This document shows, in pieces, positions 8,850 to 18,762 of a DNA stretch of 60,253 nucleotides (its first letter is position 1; each line of letters starts with the position of its first letter). Made by a program: the position numbers and the translations under genes. Origin of the DNA: Hydrogenophaga sp. (GTDB lineage: Bacteria; Pseudomonadota; Gammaproteobacteria; Burkholderiales; Burkholderiaceae_C); contig JAIFMP010000089.1 in assembly GCA_020048405.1 (NCBI GenBank), positions 1-60,253 on the forward strand, in the 5' to 3' direction. A model generated the notes under the pieces. The model saw only the letters and a program-made list of their open reading frames with translations. It was not told the DNA's origin and made no database searches.

Positions 8850-10175
8850 CTAAACCGAAATGGCACCCGCTCGATCAGAGCGCTCCGCTTGAAGGTAGGA
8901 ATTCAAATCTTCACCAGCCTTGCGCCCCAGGGCCATGCAAGCAGTCAAAAGGTAGCCCCCGGTAGGGGCATCCCAATCCAGCATTTCTCCGGCACAAAAC
9001 ACACCAGGCAAAGCCTTCAGCATGCCTTGTGAGCCAATCGCATCCCAGGCCACGCCACCGGCGGAACTGATGGCCTCATCCAGAGGCCGGGTCGCGCCCA
9101 GGACCAAGGGCAACGCTTTGATGGCGGCGGACAGAGAAGCCGGGTCTGTCAGCACCGATGCATCAAGCATCTCGTACAGCAGTCCCATCTTGATGCCATC
9201 GAGACCCAGACGGCTTTTTAAGTGGGTGCTCAATGAACGGGAACCGCGCGGTTTGCTGACCTCATGCAAAACACGCTCTGCGGAACGGTCTGGCAACAAA
9301 TCAAGCAATGCATGTGCAACGCCACCTTCAATAAGGTTCAAGCGCAAGATCGATGATGCTGCGTAAATCAAACTCCCCTCTACGCCTGTGTCGGTGACCA
9401 CAAATTCACCTTTGCGTCTGAAACACGCTTCATTTTGAGTTGCCTCTGACACCGGGGGAACCGACAGTACGACAGATTTAATGGGCGTTCCAGCGAACCG
9501 GCTGCGGAAATGCTCACTCCATGGCCGCTGGAGGTCAAAGCCACAATTGCTAGGCAGCAATGAGATCACATCAACTCCCAATTGACGAAGCATTGGAACC
9601 CAAGCCCCGTCCGATCCCAGTCGCGCCCAACTCCCCCCGCCCAGAGCAAGAACAACACCATCGAATTGAAATGCCTTCCGGCCCTGAGGTGTGTCAAAAA
9701 TCCAGGACTCCGAATCCAAACCAACCCATCGGTGGCGGAGATAAAACTGAACCGGTGGTCTGTCCCCGGTTTCCTGCAATCGCCTCAACCAGGCTCTCAG
9801 CAGTGGTGACGCTTTCATGCCCACAGGAAACACCCTGTTGGAAGAGCCCACGAACGTTTTCTGTCCAAGCCCATCGGCCCAACAACGCACCGCTTCGTTG
9901 TCGAAGGCGCTCAAAGCGGCATGCAACGCATCGGTCGCCACCGAGTACCGCTCAATGAAGCCGGGCATCGCCTCGGAGTGGGTCAAATTCAGCCCACCCC
10001 TTCCTGCTAGCAAAAACTTGCGCCCGACTGACGGCATGCCTTCAAACAGATGAACCCGATGTCCGTAAGCTGACAAAACCTCAGCCGCCATCAGACCCGC
10101 CGGGCCCCCGCCGACCACGGCCAGGGAAAAAGGACTCGAAGTTTTCGCCGACTGTCCGGCTTCTGGTTCAGGCAT
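8850..10175 (-). CDS. HI0933/YhiN-like FAD-dependent oxidoreductase (TIGR03862 type)
   Basis: A 441-aa flavoprotein. The N-terminal dinucleotide fold is [15 protein letters not shown] followed by the acidic strand end [23 protein letters not shown] is the signature of the HI0933-like family; the C-terminal FAD motif is [20 protein letters not shown]. The substrate is unknown. The start at 10175 gives a short leader before the Rossmann motif. The gene is divergent from trxA. Confidence 0.87.
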   Translation of the reverse strand: MPEPEAGQSAKTSSPFSLAVVGGGPAGLMAAEVLSAYGHRVHLFEGMPSVGRKFLLAGRGGLNLTHSEAMPGFIERYSVATDALHAALSAFDNEAVRCWADGLGQKTFVGSSNRVFPVGMKASPLLRAWLRRLQETGDRPPVQFYLRHRWVGLDSESWIFDTPQGRKAFQFDGVVLALGGGSWARLGSDGAWVPMLRQLGVDVISLLPSNCGFDLQRPWSEHFRSRFAGTPIKSVVLSVPPVSEATQNEACFRRKGEFVVTDTGVEGSLIYAASSILRLNLIEGGVAHALLDLLPDRSAERVLHEVSKPRGSRSLSTHLKSRLGLDGIKMGLLYEMLDASVLTDPASLSAAIKALPLVLGATRPLDEAISSAGGVAWDAIGSQGMLKALPGVFCAGEMLDWDAPTGGYLLTACMALGRKAGEDLNSYLQAERSDRAGAISV

Positions 10176-10281
10176 GGCTTCCTTCAAAATGGTAGGGGAG
10201 CAGGAACGCAAAAGCGGTTTCTGTCACAATTCAGTTGACTTTAACCGTGCCCCGCGCACCTCAACCCATACAGGATTTGAA

Positions 10282-10614
10282 ATGGCCAGTGACTTGATCA
10301 AACACGTGTCAGACGCAAGCTTTGAGGCAGACGTTTTGCAATCAAGCTCGCCCGTGTTGGTCGATTTTTGGGCTGAATGGTGTGGCCCCTGCAAAATGAT
10401 TGCACCCATTCTGGACGAGGTCGCTTCGACTTACACGGGCAAACTCTCTGTGGCGAAAATGAACGTCGATGAAAACCGGGCCGTGCCGGCCCAATTCGGT
10501 ATCAGAGGAATTCCCACGCTGATGGTCTTCAAAGATGGCCAGCTGGCAGCCACGAAGGTTGGTGCCATGAGCAAGGCGCAACTCACAGCCTTCATAGACC
10601 AACAGATTGCCTGA
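10282..10614 (+). CDS. trxA: Thioredoxin
   Basis: A 110-aa thioredoxin, the general cytoplasmic dithiol reductant recycled by TrxB. The active site WCGPC is at residues 33-37, preceded by VLVDFWAE. The cis-proline loop [14 protein letters not shown] is present. Length and sequence are canonical for TrxA rather than a specialised thioredoxin-like protein. rho follows on the same strand after 214 bp. Confidence 0.97.
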   Translation: MASDLIKHVSDASFEADVLQSSSPVLVDFWAEWCGPCKMIAPILDEVASTYTGKLSVAKMNVDENRAVPAQFGIRGIPTLMVFKDGQLAATKVGAMSKAQLTAFIDQQIA

Positions 10615-10828
10615 ATTTTTCGCAACCCCGGGGTGAAAGCCCCCCCGGGGGCCACAAACAAACAGCGTTTGTGCGCTCGGTCACTCTCAAACCAACCGGT
10701 GAACCGTGTAATAATAAACAGCGGCCAGCCAAGCTGACAGCCCGCCCAGCGACAGATAGTCGCACACCAGATGCTTGTGTTCACAGGCACTCTCCACCTA
10801 CACCGATCAGCTCCGCACAGGGGTCTAC
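10615..10828 (+). other. trxA-rho intergenic leader
   Basis: A 214-bp stretch without a gene. It begins with a GC-rich self-complementary block (CCCCGGGG...CCCCCGGGGG, about 10626-10651) without a T run. A TAATAATAAA tract near 10710 could contain a -10 element for rho, but no matching -35 is clear. Confidence 0.4.
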
Positions 10829-12091
10829 ATGCATCTTTCCGAACTCAAAGCTCTCCACGTTTCCGAAGTGTTCAAGCAAGCCGAGGCCCTTGAAATTGAA
10901 AACACTGGGCGCATGCGCAAACAAGAACTGATGTTTGCCATCATCAAGAAACGCGCAAGGGCAGGTGAGCAGGTCTTTGCTGATGGCGTGCTCGAAGTGC
11001 TGCCCGACGGTTTCGGTTTTCTGCGGGCACCAGATACCAGCTACACCGCTTCGACCGACGACATCTACATCTCCCCCAGCCAGATACGCCGCTTCAATCT
11101 GCACACCGGCGACATGATTGAAGGAGAAGTTCGCACCCCTAAAGACGGCGAGCGTTACTTCGCCTTGACCAAACTCGACAAAATCAACGGACTGCCGCCC
11201 GAGGACAACAAACACAAAATCATGTTTGAAAACCTCACGCCGCTGTTCCCAAAAGAGCAGATGCGTCTGGAGCGGGACATCAAGGGTGAAGAAAACATCA
11301 CCGGACGCGTGATCGACATCATCGCGCCCATTGGACGCGGCCAGCGGGCGCTGATCGTGGCGCAACCCAAGTCTGGCAAAACAGTGATGATGCAGCACAT
11401 CGCCCACGCGATCACTGCCAACTACCCTGATGTGGAGTTGATGGTGCTGCTGGTGGACGAGCGCCCTGAGGAGGTCACTGAAATGCAGCGCACCGTGCGC
11501 GGTGAAGTCATCGCGTCAACGTTTGACGAGCCTGCCGCCCGCCATGTGCACGTGGCTGAAATGGTGATCGAGCGAGCCAAACGGTTGGTCGAACTCAAAA
11601 AGGATGTGGTGATCCTGTTGGACTCCATCACACGATTGGCACGTGCCTACAACAACGTGCTGCCCTCATCGGGCAAGGTGCTCACCGGCGGCGTGGACGC
11701 CAACGCACTTCAGCGCCCCAAGCGGTTCTTCGGTGCAGCACGGAAAATTGAAGAAGGCGGGTCGCTCACCATCATTGCCACAGCCTTGGTTGACACAGGC
11801 AGCCGCATGGATGAAGTGATTTTTGAAGAGTTCAAGGGCACAGGCAACTGCGAAATCCATCTGGAGCGACGCCTGTATGAAAAGCGCGTATTTCCCGCCA
11901 TACAGATCAACCGCAGCGGCACGCGCCGCGAGGAACTTTTGCTTGCGCCGGAGATATTGCAAAAGACCCGCATCCTGCGTCAATTCATGTACAACATGGA
12001 CGAGATCGAATCGATGGAGTTGATGCTGAAGAACATGAAGGCGACAAAAAACAACCATGAGTTCTTCGACATGATGCGTCGCGGTGGCTGA
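10829..12091 (+). CDS. rho: Transcription termination factor Rho
   Basis: A 420-aa hexameric RNA-dependent ATPase. It begins [16 protein letters not shown], followed by the RNA-binding CSD ([15 protein letters not shown]), the P-loop PKSGKTVM near residues 181-188, the Walker B region [17 protein letters not shown] and the Q/R loop around [15 protein letters not shown]. All appear intact. There is no insertion domain of the kind seen in actinobacterial Rho. The 214-bp leader has room for autoregulation, which Rho genes often show, but no specific element is recognisable. Confidence 0.97.
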   Translation: MHLSELKALHVSEVFKQAEALEIENTGRMRKQELMFAIIKKRARAGEQVFADGVLEVLPDGFGFLRAPDTSYTASTDDIYISPSQIRRFNLHTGDMIEGEVRTPKDGERYFALTKLDKINGLPPEDNKHKIMFENLTPLFPKEQMRLERDIKGEENITGRVIDIIAPIGRGQRALIVAQPKSGKTVMMQHIAHAITANYPDVELMVLLVDERPEEVTEMQRTVRGEVIASTFDEPAARHVHVAEMVIERAKRLVELKKDVVILLDSITRLARAYNNVLPSSGKVLTGGVDANALQRPKRFFGAARKIEEGGSLTIIATALVDTGSRMDEVIFEEFKGTGNCEIHLERRLYEKRVFPAIQINRSGTRREELLLAPEILQKTRILRQFMYNMDEIESMELMLKNMKATKNNHEFFDMMRRGG

Positions 12092-12117
12092 CTCCCAGCG
12101 AGGCGCTGTCGATTTCA

Positions 12118-12126
12118 TGGGATAAT
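12118..12126 (+). promoter_or_regulatory. Possible extended -10 promoter of rpmE2
   Basis: TGGGATAAT matches the extended -10 consensus TGnTATAAT with one mismatch, 119 bases before the rpmE2 start. No good -35 is visible at the right spacing, which extended -10 promoters can tolerate. Confidence 0.35.
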
Positions 12127-12245
12127 CGAAAGCTTTCCCCGATCAATACGGGTTAGGGAAAAATCTTCAGGGACATGCTCCCATTTCTGTGACAAGTGCC
12201 ATCGAAACAGGTGTGCGGCTGTCGCAACTGACCAAAGGATATGAA

Positions 12246-12512
12246 ATGAAAGACGGAATTCACCCCAACTACCGCGACGTTTGCTTCGTGGACCTGTCCA
12301 ACGGCTTCAAGTTCGTGACTCGCTCATGTGCCAATGCCAAAGAAACCATCAAGATGGAAGACGGCCGCGAGCTGCCATTGTTCAAACTGGACACTTCCAG
12401 CGAGTCACACCCCTTCTATACGGGCACACAGAAAAGCGTTGACACGATGGGTGGCCGCGTGGAGAAATTCCGCAACCGTTTCGCTCGTGGCGCCGCTGCT
12501 GCCAGCAAGTAA
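12246..12512 (+). CDS. rpmE2: 50S ribosomal protein L31 type B
   Basis: An 88-aa L31 of the zinc-independent (YkgM/type B) class. It starts [16 protein letters not shown] and has [22 protein letters not shown] near the end; the four-cysteine zinc site of type A L31 is missing. The start at 12246 follows an AAAGGA ribosome site. Type B L31 often replaces the zinc form under zinc limitation, but here it sits alone without a visible Zur box and could be the only L31. Confidence 0.95.
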   Translation: MKDGIHPNYRDVCFVDLSNGFKFVTRSCANAKETIKMEDGRELPLFKLDTSSESHPFYTGTQKSVDTMGGRVEKFRNRFARGAAAASK

Positions 12513-12551
12513 TTCAACGCAGCTCGTCGGCCACAGGCCGGAAAACACCCC

Positions 12552-12588
12552 AAAAAAACAGCCGAAACGCCTTCGGCTGTTTTTTTTT
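12552..12588 (+). terminator. Intrinsic terminator after rpmE2
   Basis: A hairpin with arms AGCCGAA and TTCGGCT around a short loop, followed by a run of nine T residues, about 40 bases past the L31 stop. The next start codon, at 12592, comes directly after the T run. Confidence 0.9.
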
Positions 12589-12591
12589 GCC

Positions 12592-14340
12592 ATGAGCCAG
12601 CCCCAAGCCACACCCGCCATCGCCACCCAAGCCGCCGTGCGCCGATTGCCACGTTGGGCATTGCTGCTCCTGTGCTTTGCGTACGTTATTCCCGGCTTTG
12701 TCGCGCGCACGCCATGGAAGAACGCCGATGTTGCAGCGTTTGGCGTGATGTCTGATTTGGCAGCAGGGCGTACCGATTGGCTCAGCCCTGTCGTTCTCGG
12801 GCAAGCACCGGACACCCCGGGACTGCTGCCGTATTGGTTGGGGGCATGGGCCATTCAGTTGCTGCCATCGCACCCTGAATATGCTGTCAGGGTGCCGTTT
12901 ATATTGGCCATCGCCGTGGCAATGTTTCTCGTTTGGCACGCGGTTTTTCGCTTTGCGTTGCAGCCCAGTGCCCAACCCGTCGCCTTTGCGTTCGGTGGTG
13001 AAGCCCGACCCGTCGATTACGCCCGAAGCCTGGCAGATGGAGGTTTGCTGGCCCTTCTGGCCTGTCTCGGGTTGGCTCAGCTTGCGCATGAAACGACACC
13101 TGCCGTCATCCAATTGCTGGCAGTGGCGGGGATGCTGCGTGCCATGGCCAGTTTTGCCACTTCGGGGGTGTTCAGTGCTGAGCCTGCGGTGACCTGGCTG
13201 CTGGGGTGGCTGATGTTGGCGTGGTCGGGAGCGCCAGACGTTGCATTGCTCGTCTGTGGCCTCCCCGCGCTGTTGCACTGGAAATCGCGTCACATCACAC
13301 CCGTCCAGACGGTGCGGCAACGGGACTTTCACCCGTTGGCATTGGGGATATGGGCAGCTGGATTTGCAGGCATTGCGGTCAGTGCGTGGTTCTGGGTGTC
13401 CCGCGCCACGCCTCTGTTCGGCAATGTGCAGTTGGACGGAGAGCAGGTGGCCACACTGGGCAAGCTGCTGTTCTGGTTTAGTTGGCCCGTTTGGCCCCTT
13501 GCTCTTTGGACATTGTGGCGATGGCGACGACACCTGTCCGCACCACACCTGCTGGGCCCGTTGTGCCTGTCTTTGGCCCTGATCTCGTCCATAACCTGGG
13601 CCCCATCCGCAGATCGTGCGCTGTTGCTTGCCCTACCGCCTTTGGCAGTGCTGGCTGCTTTTGCACTGCCTACGTTGAAACGTTCGTTTGCAGCGCTGGT
13701 GGATTGGTTTTCAGTGCTGTTCTTCTCGCTATGTTCGGTGACAGTGTGGGTGGTCTGGGTCGCCATGCTCACGGGTTTTCCCGCCAAACCAGCCGCCAAC
13801 GTTGCCAGACTCGCACCAGGATTTGCCATGGAGTTCTCGATGCCGGCTTTCAGCGCTGCGGCCTTGGCCACAGCTGCCTGGGTGCTGGTCGTGCGGTGGC
13901 GGCTGAGCAGGCATCCAACGGTGATCTGGAAAAGCCTCGTCTTGGCAGCTACCGGTAGCACGCTGTGCTGGCTGTTGCTGATGTCGTTGTGGATGCCGCT
14001 ACTGGACTTTGCACGCAGCTATGCCCCTATATCGCGCCGCATCGCCACGCTGGTTCCTGCTGGCGGAAGTTGCACCGAGGTATTTGGTTTGAGTCAGGCA
14101 CAGATCGCAGGGCTCAGGCACCACGGAAAACTCGACCTTAGGCTTGCGCCCAGCAGCGAACTCTGCGGCTCGCTTGTGGTTGCACAGCAGGCGGCAAGCC
14201 AGATGTCTGAAACGCTGGACATCACCCAATGGGCTTTCAAAGCCAAACTCAGCCGTCTGACAGACAACAAGGAAAGCCTGCTGCTGTACGTGCGGGTGGG
14301 CTACAAGCCCGAGGCTGTTCAGCGCGGCGCTGGCGATTAA
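12592..14340 (+). CDS. GT-C-like polytopic membrane protein (ArnT-type fold)
   Basis: A 582-aa membrane protein with about ten to twelve hydrophobic segments and a soluble C-terminal region of roughly 110 residues. The N-terminal loop FVARTPWKNADVAAFGVMSD and the later LGQAPDTPGLLPYWLGAW resemble GT39/ArnT-family glycosyltransferases that use polyprenyl-phosphate sugars. The usual acidic D-E pair is reduced to NAD, so catalysis is uncertain. The frame is open upstream to 12328, but that part overlaps rpmE2 and the terminator; 12592 is the first usable ATG. Its TAA shares the TTAA tetranucleotide with the phoR stop. Confidence 0.65.
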   Translation: MSQPQATPAIATQAAVRRLPRWALLLLCFAYVIPGFVARTPWKNADVAAFGVMSDLAAGRTDWLSPVVLGQAPDTPGLLPYWLGAWAIQLLPSHPEYAVRVPFILAIAVAMFLVWHAVFRFALQPSAQPVAFAFGGEARPVDYARSLADGGLLALLACLGLAQLAHETTPAVIQLLAVAGMLRAMASFATSGVFSAEPAVTWLLGWLMLAWSGAPDVALLVCGLPALLHWKSRHITPVQTVRQRDFHPLALGIWAAGFAGIAVSAWFWVSRATPLFGNVQLDGEQVATLGKLLFWFSWPVWPLALWTLWRWRRHLSAPHLLGPLCLSLALISSITWAPSADRALLLALPPLAVLAAFALPTLKRSFAALVDWFSVLFFSLCSVTVWVVWVAMLTGFPAKPAANVARLAPGFAMEFSMPAFSAAALATAAWVLVVRWRLSRHPTVIWKSLVLAATGSTLCWLLLMSLWMPLLDFARSYAPISRRIATLVPAGGSCTEVFGLSQAQIAGLRHHGKLDLRLAPSSELCGSLVVAQQAASQMSETLDITQWAFKAKLSRLTDNKESLLLYVRVGYKPEAVQRGAGD

Positions 14341-15656
14341 TCGATCGACAAGGCAGCGATGCGATCGGAAGGGAAATGCAAGGTAAAAGTAGACCCTTCT
14401 CCCAACCGGCTTTCAATGCGAATGTACCCCCCGTGGCGCTGAGCAACGTGCTTCACGATGGCAAGGCCCAGGCCAGTTCCGCCTGTGTCTCTGGACCGGC
14501 TTCTGTCCACCCGGTAGAAGCGCTCCGTCAGCCGGGGCATGTGCTCAGGTGCGATCCCTGGGCCGCTGTCGGACACCCACACTTCGGCGTCGCCACTCTC
14601 CAGTAACCGCAGCCCGGCGGAAATGGAGCCACCGGGAGGGGTGTACCGCACCGCGTTGTTCAGTAAATTGCTGAGCGCGCTGGTCAACTCGGTCTCGTTA
14701 CCGGCAAGGTCAAAGTCCATAGATGTGTCCACCGAGAAAAGGTGGCCGGCCTCTGACATCATTTTCGAGAGGTTTTGGGCGTCTTGCAGGCAACTGCGCA
14801 GCCACTCGCTGGCCTGTACCGAGGCCTGACGGCTGGGAACCGGACTGCCTTCCAGCTTGGAGAGCATGAGCAAATCGCTCACCAGCGTTTGCATGCGGTC
14901 AGCCTGTGTGGCCATCAACGCCAGATACTGCGAACGCTCTTGCGCGTTCAGTTCGAGGGTTTGCAGCGTCTCCACAAAACCACTGAGCACCGTCAAAGGC
15001 GTCCGAATTTCGTGGGAGACATTGGCCACAAAGTCGCGACGCATGGCCTCGGCCTGCTGCACTGCCGTCACATCACGCGACAGCATCAGTCGCCGTTTTT
15101 TGCCGTATGGGTGAATCCGAATGGCCACCACCACCGGCTTGGAGGGTGTTGACAACGGGCCCGGAATGGCCACTTCGTGCTGAAACTCGGCGGCACTGAG
15201 GTATGACGAGAACTGCGGATCCCGTATCAGGTTGGTCACATGCTGCATCAGATCACGCTGTGGATCGATACCCAGCTGCTCTGCGGCAGTCTGATTGCTC
15301 CACTCGATGCGCCCCTGACTGTCGAGCAACATCACCCCGTTGGGTGACGCCTGGATGGCCGACAGAAACTCATCAAGGCGGGCTTGGCTGTCACGCGCCT
15401 TGCCTGCCAGGTTTTTCTGAATCTTCCTGAACTTGTCGACCAGTGCGCCCCACACATGTGGAAGCACTGGCTCGTTGCCCCAGTCTTCGGCTGCCAGCCA
15501 CGCCCGCACCTTGGACAGACGTGAATCATCCAGGCCCAGCCACAAAACGGCCCCGCCCAACGTGCCAGAAAAGATCCACAGCGACGAGTCCGCGTACCAA
15601 CCGTACAGCGAACCCAGCCCCATCAATGCAAGCAATTCAACATGGCGAACCGTCAT
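14337..15656 (-). CDS. phoR: Phosphate regulon sensor histidine kinase PhoR
   Basis: A 439-aa membrane histidine kinase that phosphorylates PhoB when phosphate is scarce. Two N-terminal hydrophobic stretches (about residues 6-40) are followed by a PAS domain (about 95-200), the H-box with phospho-acceptor H215 in NVSHEIRTPL, and the ATPase N, G1 and G2 boxes (NLLNNAVRYT, DSGPGIAPEH, GGTGLGLAIVKH). It is the last gene of pstSCAB-phoUBR and overlaps phoB by four bases. Confidence 0.96.
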   Translation of the reverse strand: MTVRHVELLALMGLGSLYGWYADSSLWIFSGTLGGAVLWLGLDDSRLSKVRAWLAAEDWGNEPVLPHVWGALVDKFRKIQKNLAGKARDSQARLDEFLSAIQASPNGVMLLDSQGRIEWSNQTAAEQLGIDPQRDLMQHVTNLIRDPQFSSYLSAAEFQHEVAIPGPLSTPSKPVVVAIRIHPYGKKRRLMLSRDVTAVQQAEAMRRDFVANVSHEIRTPLTVLSGFVETLQTLELNAQERSQYLALMATQADRMQTLVSDLLMLSKLEGSPVPSRQASVQASEWLRSCLQDAQNLSKMMSEAGHLFSVDTSMDFDLAGNETELTSALSNLLNNAVRYTPPGGSISAGLRLLESGDAEVWVSDSGPGIAPEHMPRLTERFYRVDRSRSRDTGGTGLGLAIVKHVAQRHGGYIRIESRLGEGSTFTLHFPSDRIAALSID

Positions 15657-16384
15657 GGAGCAGGATTGTCTGCCGAAACAGTGGCTGCGGACTTAAAACC
15701 CAATGCAGTCAGCCGATAGCCTGCACCACGCACTGTTTCGATCATCGCCCCAGCAACGCCGAGCGCCTCGCGCAAACGCTTGATGTGCACATCGACAGTG
15801 CGTTCTTCAATGAACACGTGGTCCCCCCAGACACGATCCAGCAAGGCACCCCTGGCGTGCACCCGCTCGGCATTTTTCATGAGGTGATGCAACAGCTTGA
15901 ATTCAGTGGGCCCGACTTTGAGCTCATGGCCGCGAAAGTTCACGCGGTAGGTGGCCGTGTCCAACACCAGATCGCCCACTGATACCGTGTCGTCCGTCGC
16001 ATCGGGTGTGCGCCTGCGCAGCACGGCCCGGATCCGCGCCAACAGTTCCTTGGTGGAAAACGGTTTGGTGATGTAGTCGTCAGCCCCGGCATCCAGCCCC
16101 TGCACCTTGTCGGACTCATCACTGCGCGCCGTGAGCATCAGGATCGGTATGGCCTTCGTGCGCTCGTGTTGTCGCCAACTGCGGGCGAGCGACACACCAC
16201 TTTCACCGGGCAACATCCAGTCCAGCAGGATGATGTCGGGCAATTCAGCATCCACCTCGCGCCGCGCCGCTTCGGCGTCAAACACCAGCGTGGGCGCAAA
16301 ACCGTTGTGGCGCAGGTTGACTGCAATCAGTTCTGCAATGGCGGCTTCGTCCTCCACCACCAGAATGCGGGGTGCCTTCCTCAT
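15653..16384 (-). CDS. phoB: Phosphate regulon response regulator PhoB
   Basis: A 243-aa OmpR-class regulator. The receiver has the acidic pair E11/D12, phospho-acceptor D55 in LLDWMLPG, and the Lys of DYITKPF. The C-terminal winged helix ends RGAGYRL. Phosphorylated PhoB binds 11-bp-period direct repeats (Pho boxes), which are visible upstream of pstS and ppk1. It overlaps both phoU and phoR by four bases (ATGA), consistent with coupled translation. Confidence 0.97.
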   Translation of the reverse strand: MRKAPRILVVEDEAAIAELIAVNLRHNGFAPTLVFDAEAARREVDAELPDIILLDWMLPGESGVSLARSWRQHERTKAIPILMLTARSDESDKVQGLDAGADDYITKPFSTKELLARIRAVLRRRTPDATDDTVSVGDLVLDTATYRVNFRGHELKVGPTEFKLLHHLMKNAERVHARGALLDRVWGDHVFIEERTVDVHIKRLREALGVAGAMIETVRGAGYRLTALGFKSAATVSADNPAP

Positions 16385-17088
16385 TGGGCAACGGCACCTG
16401 ACTGGTTGTCCGCACCATGACGAACATCGGTGCCTTCAGCCACATAAATGGTGCTTTCGGCAATGTTCTTCGCATGGTCGCCCACCCGTTCGATGGCCTT
16501 GGCCAGAAACAGCAGGTTCAAGCTCGGAGAAATGGCCCGGGGGTCTTCCATGATGTAAGTGATGAGCTTTCGCAAGAAGCCGTCGTACTCACGGTCGATG
16601 TCATCGTCGGCCTTGATGATGGCCCGCGCCACATCGGTGTCGAGGCGCGCAAACGCATCGAGTGACCGGCGCAACAACGCCGTTGCAAGCTCAGACGCCA
16701 TGCGCAACTCTGAACACGGCAGTGACCGCCCTGCCCCGCTGTCGATGATGAGCTTGACCATGCGCGCAATGCGCGCCACTTCGTCACCGGCACGCTCCAG
16801 GTTGGCGGTGATTTTGCTCATGGCCAGCAGCATGCGCAGATCGCGCGCTGTGGGTTGCCGCCGCCCGATGGTGGACGACACGTCGTGGTCAATTTCCACT
16901 TCAAGCGCGTTGACGACGCGCTCACGCTCCACCACCTGGTCGGCTGCCTCCACACTGAACTCGTTCAGTGCATAGATGGCGTTGCGCAGTTGCGACTCCA
17001 CCAGGCCGCCCATCTCCATGACCTTGGCGGAAATGCTGTTCAGCTCGTTGTCGAACTGACTGGATATGTGTTTGTCACCCATGATCAA
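16381..17088 (-). CDS. phoU: Phosphate signalling protein PhoU
   Basis: A 235-aa all-helical protein made of two three-helix repeats, each with a metal-binding E/D motif ([25 protein letters not shown]). PhoU connects PstB to PhoR and restrains signalling when phosphate is plentiful. The family core [14 protein letters not shown] follows a short leader; the ATG at 17088 (overlapping pstB) or 17082 could be used. Codon overlap with pstB and phoB places it inside the pst-pho operon. Confidence 0.95.
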   Translation of the reverse strand: MIMGDKHISSQFDNELNSISAKVMEMGGLVESQLRNAIYALNEFSVEAADQVVERERVVNALEVEIDHDVSSTIGRRQPTARDLRMLLAMSKITANLERAGDEVARIARMVKLIIDSGAGRSLPCSELRMASELATALLRRSLDAFARLDTDVARAIIKADDDIDREYDGFLRKLITYIMEDPRAISPSLNLLFLAKAIERVGDHAKNIAESTIYVAEGTDVRHGADNQSGAVAQ

Positions 17089-17837
17089 CCAAACCTTCCT
17101 GTGATGTAGTCTTCTGTTTCAGTGCGTTTGGGCTTGAAGAAAACTTCTTCTGTATTGCCGATTTCCATCAACTCACCCAGGTACATGTACGCTGTGAAAT
17201 CGCTGCAACGCGCAGCCTGCTGCATGTTGTGTGTGACGATCGCAATGGTGTAGTCGTTCTTCAGCTCATGCACCAGTTCTTCCACTTTGGCGGTGGAGAT
17301 TGGGTCCAGCGCCGATGTGGGCTCGTCCAGCAACAACACCGAGGGCTTCACTGCAACGCTGCGCGCAATGCACAGCCGCTGCTGCTGACCACCCGAAAGG
17401 CTCAGGCCGTTTTGGCCGAGCTTGTCTTTCACCTCGTTCCACAGCGCAGCCTTGGCGAGGGCCCACTCGACCCGGTCGTACATGTCGCTCTTGCTGAGGT
17501 TCTCGTACAACTTCACGCCGAACGCGATGTTGTCGTAAATGGTCATGGGAAAAGGCGTGGGCTTCTGGAACACCATGCCGATGCGGGCACGCAGCAGGTT
17601 CAAGTCCTGTTTCGGGTCCAGAATGTTCTGTCCATAAAAGTTGATTTCACCCTCGGCGCGCTGACCGGGGTACAGGCTGTACATGCGGTTGAGCGTGCGC
17701 AACAGGGTTGATTTGCCGCAGCCCGACGGGCCGATGAACGCAGTCACTTTCCGCTCGGGAATGTCCATGTTGACATTAAAGAAGTTGAGGTTGCGAACTT
17801 CGATGGCGTTTGGCGTTTGAGTCGAGGTGTCAGGCAT
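17085..17837 (-). CDS. pstB: Phosphate ABC transporter ATPase PstB, apparent short internal loss
   Basis: A 250-aa ABC ATPase with Walker [10 protein letters not shown] at residues 36-44, the Q-loop in [14 protein letters not shown], signature LSGGQQQR, Walker [13 protein letters not shown] and the switch His in IVTHNMQQ. It energises high-affinity phosphate import with PstA and PstC. Relative to family sequences the N-terminal strand reads [12 protein letters not shown], lacking the usual block of about eight residues (Y-G-x-F-x-A-L-K type) that includes the adenine-stacking aromatic. The frame is kept, so the loss would be about 24 nt at 17777-17785. The shortened length agrees with this. 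Confidence 0.95.
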   Translation of the reverse strand: MPDTSTQTPNAIEVRNLNFFNVNMDIPERKVTAFIGPSGCGKSTLLRTLNRMYSLYPGQRAEGEINFYGQNILDPKQDLNLLRARIGMVFQKPTPFPMTIYDNIAFGVKLYENLSKSDMYDRVEWALAKAALWNEVKDKLGQNGLSLSGGQQQRLCIARSVAVKPSVLLLDEPTSALDPISTAKVEELVHELKNDYTIAIVTHNMQQAARCSDFTAYMYLGELMEIGNTEEVFFKPKRTETEDYITGRFG

Positions 17838-17876
17838 GCTGATGGTCCTGTAAAAGATTAAAGCGTTAAGTGGGCA

Positions 17877-18708
17877 TCAGCCCGCAGACCGGTCACGGAA
17901 GAACACCCGCGCAACGATGTTGAGCACCAGCACCGCAAGGGTGATCAGCAGCGCTCCGCCCCAGGCCAGGCGTACCCAGTTGTCGTAGGGACTCATGGCA
18001 AACTGGAAAATCACCACGGGCAAGTTGGACAGAGGGGCCGACATGTTGGTGCTGAAAAACTGATTGTTCAGTGCCGTGAACAGCAGCGGCGCTGTTTCAC
18101 CGCTGATGCGGGCGATGGCCAGCAGCAACCCGGTCACCACGCCGCTTTTTGCAGCCCTCAGCGTGACCATGGAAGCCACCTTCCAACGGGGTGCCCCCAG
18201 GGCAAACGCTGCTTCGCGCAGGCTGCCTGGCACAAGCCGCAACATGTTCTCAGTCGTGCGGACCACCACCGGAATGGCGATCAGCGCCGGAGAAATGGCC
18301 CATCGGTGCCACGACGATCGCGTACACAAACAGACCCAACACGATGGACGGCGCAGACAGCATGATGTCGGTCACAAACCGGGTGAGTTCTGCCGTTTTG
18401 CTTTCATCGCCGTATTCGGCCAGGTACACACCGGCAAACACACCGATGGGAGTGGACACCAGTACGGCAAAGGCCAGCATCATCAGGCTGCCCACGATGG
18501 CGTTGGCAAGACCACCGCCTTCGGAACCGGGGGCAGGTGTCGACTGGGTGAACATGTTCCAGTCCAGCGCAGTGAAGCCGTTGTAAAACAACACGCCCAA
18601 GATCCAAAGCAAGACAAACAGTCCGAGCCCCATGGCTCCCATGGACAGTGTCAGACCGATGGTGTTGGCACGCTGGCGGCTGTTGTAGAGAGATTTATTG
18701 AATTCCAT
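17877..18708 (-). CDS. pstA: Phosphate ABC transporter permease PstA, frameshifted
   Basis: Inner-membrane permease subunit of Pst. The start at 18708 reads in frame through [10 protein letters not shown]; the family continues in another frame as [19 protein letters not shown] to the stop at 17877. Homologues have about seven residues between the two blocks (W-A-G-x-x-A-L type), so about 20 or 23 nt appear missing at 18281-18291. The EAA loop ([18 protein letters not shown]) is intact. Total span is 832 nt, not divisible by three. Because pstB and pstC flank it normally, I favour sequence error over gene loss. Confidence 0.93.
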
Positions 18709-18724
18709 TTTGTGTATCTTTCGT

Positions 18725-18762
18725 GATAGCTATAAAGCCACGCCCATCAAGCGCCTTTGGCC
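18725..18762 (+). repeat. Dispersed Comamonadaceae-type repeat, copy D
   Basis: Begins GATAGCT, contains CCATCAAGCGC and ends TTTGGCC, matching the copy at 59449. It lies between pstA and pstC and covers the last codons of pstC (which reads in the opposite direction). Confidence 0.55.

Noticed and set aside
12328-12591. N-terminal extension of the GT-C-like gene over rpmE2
   Set aside because: It would run through rpmE2 and its terminator; the ATG right after the T run is the natural start.
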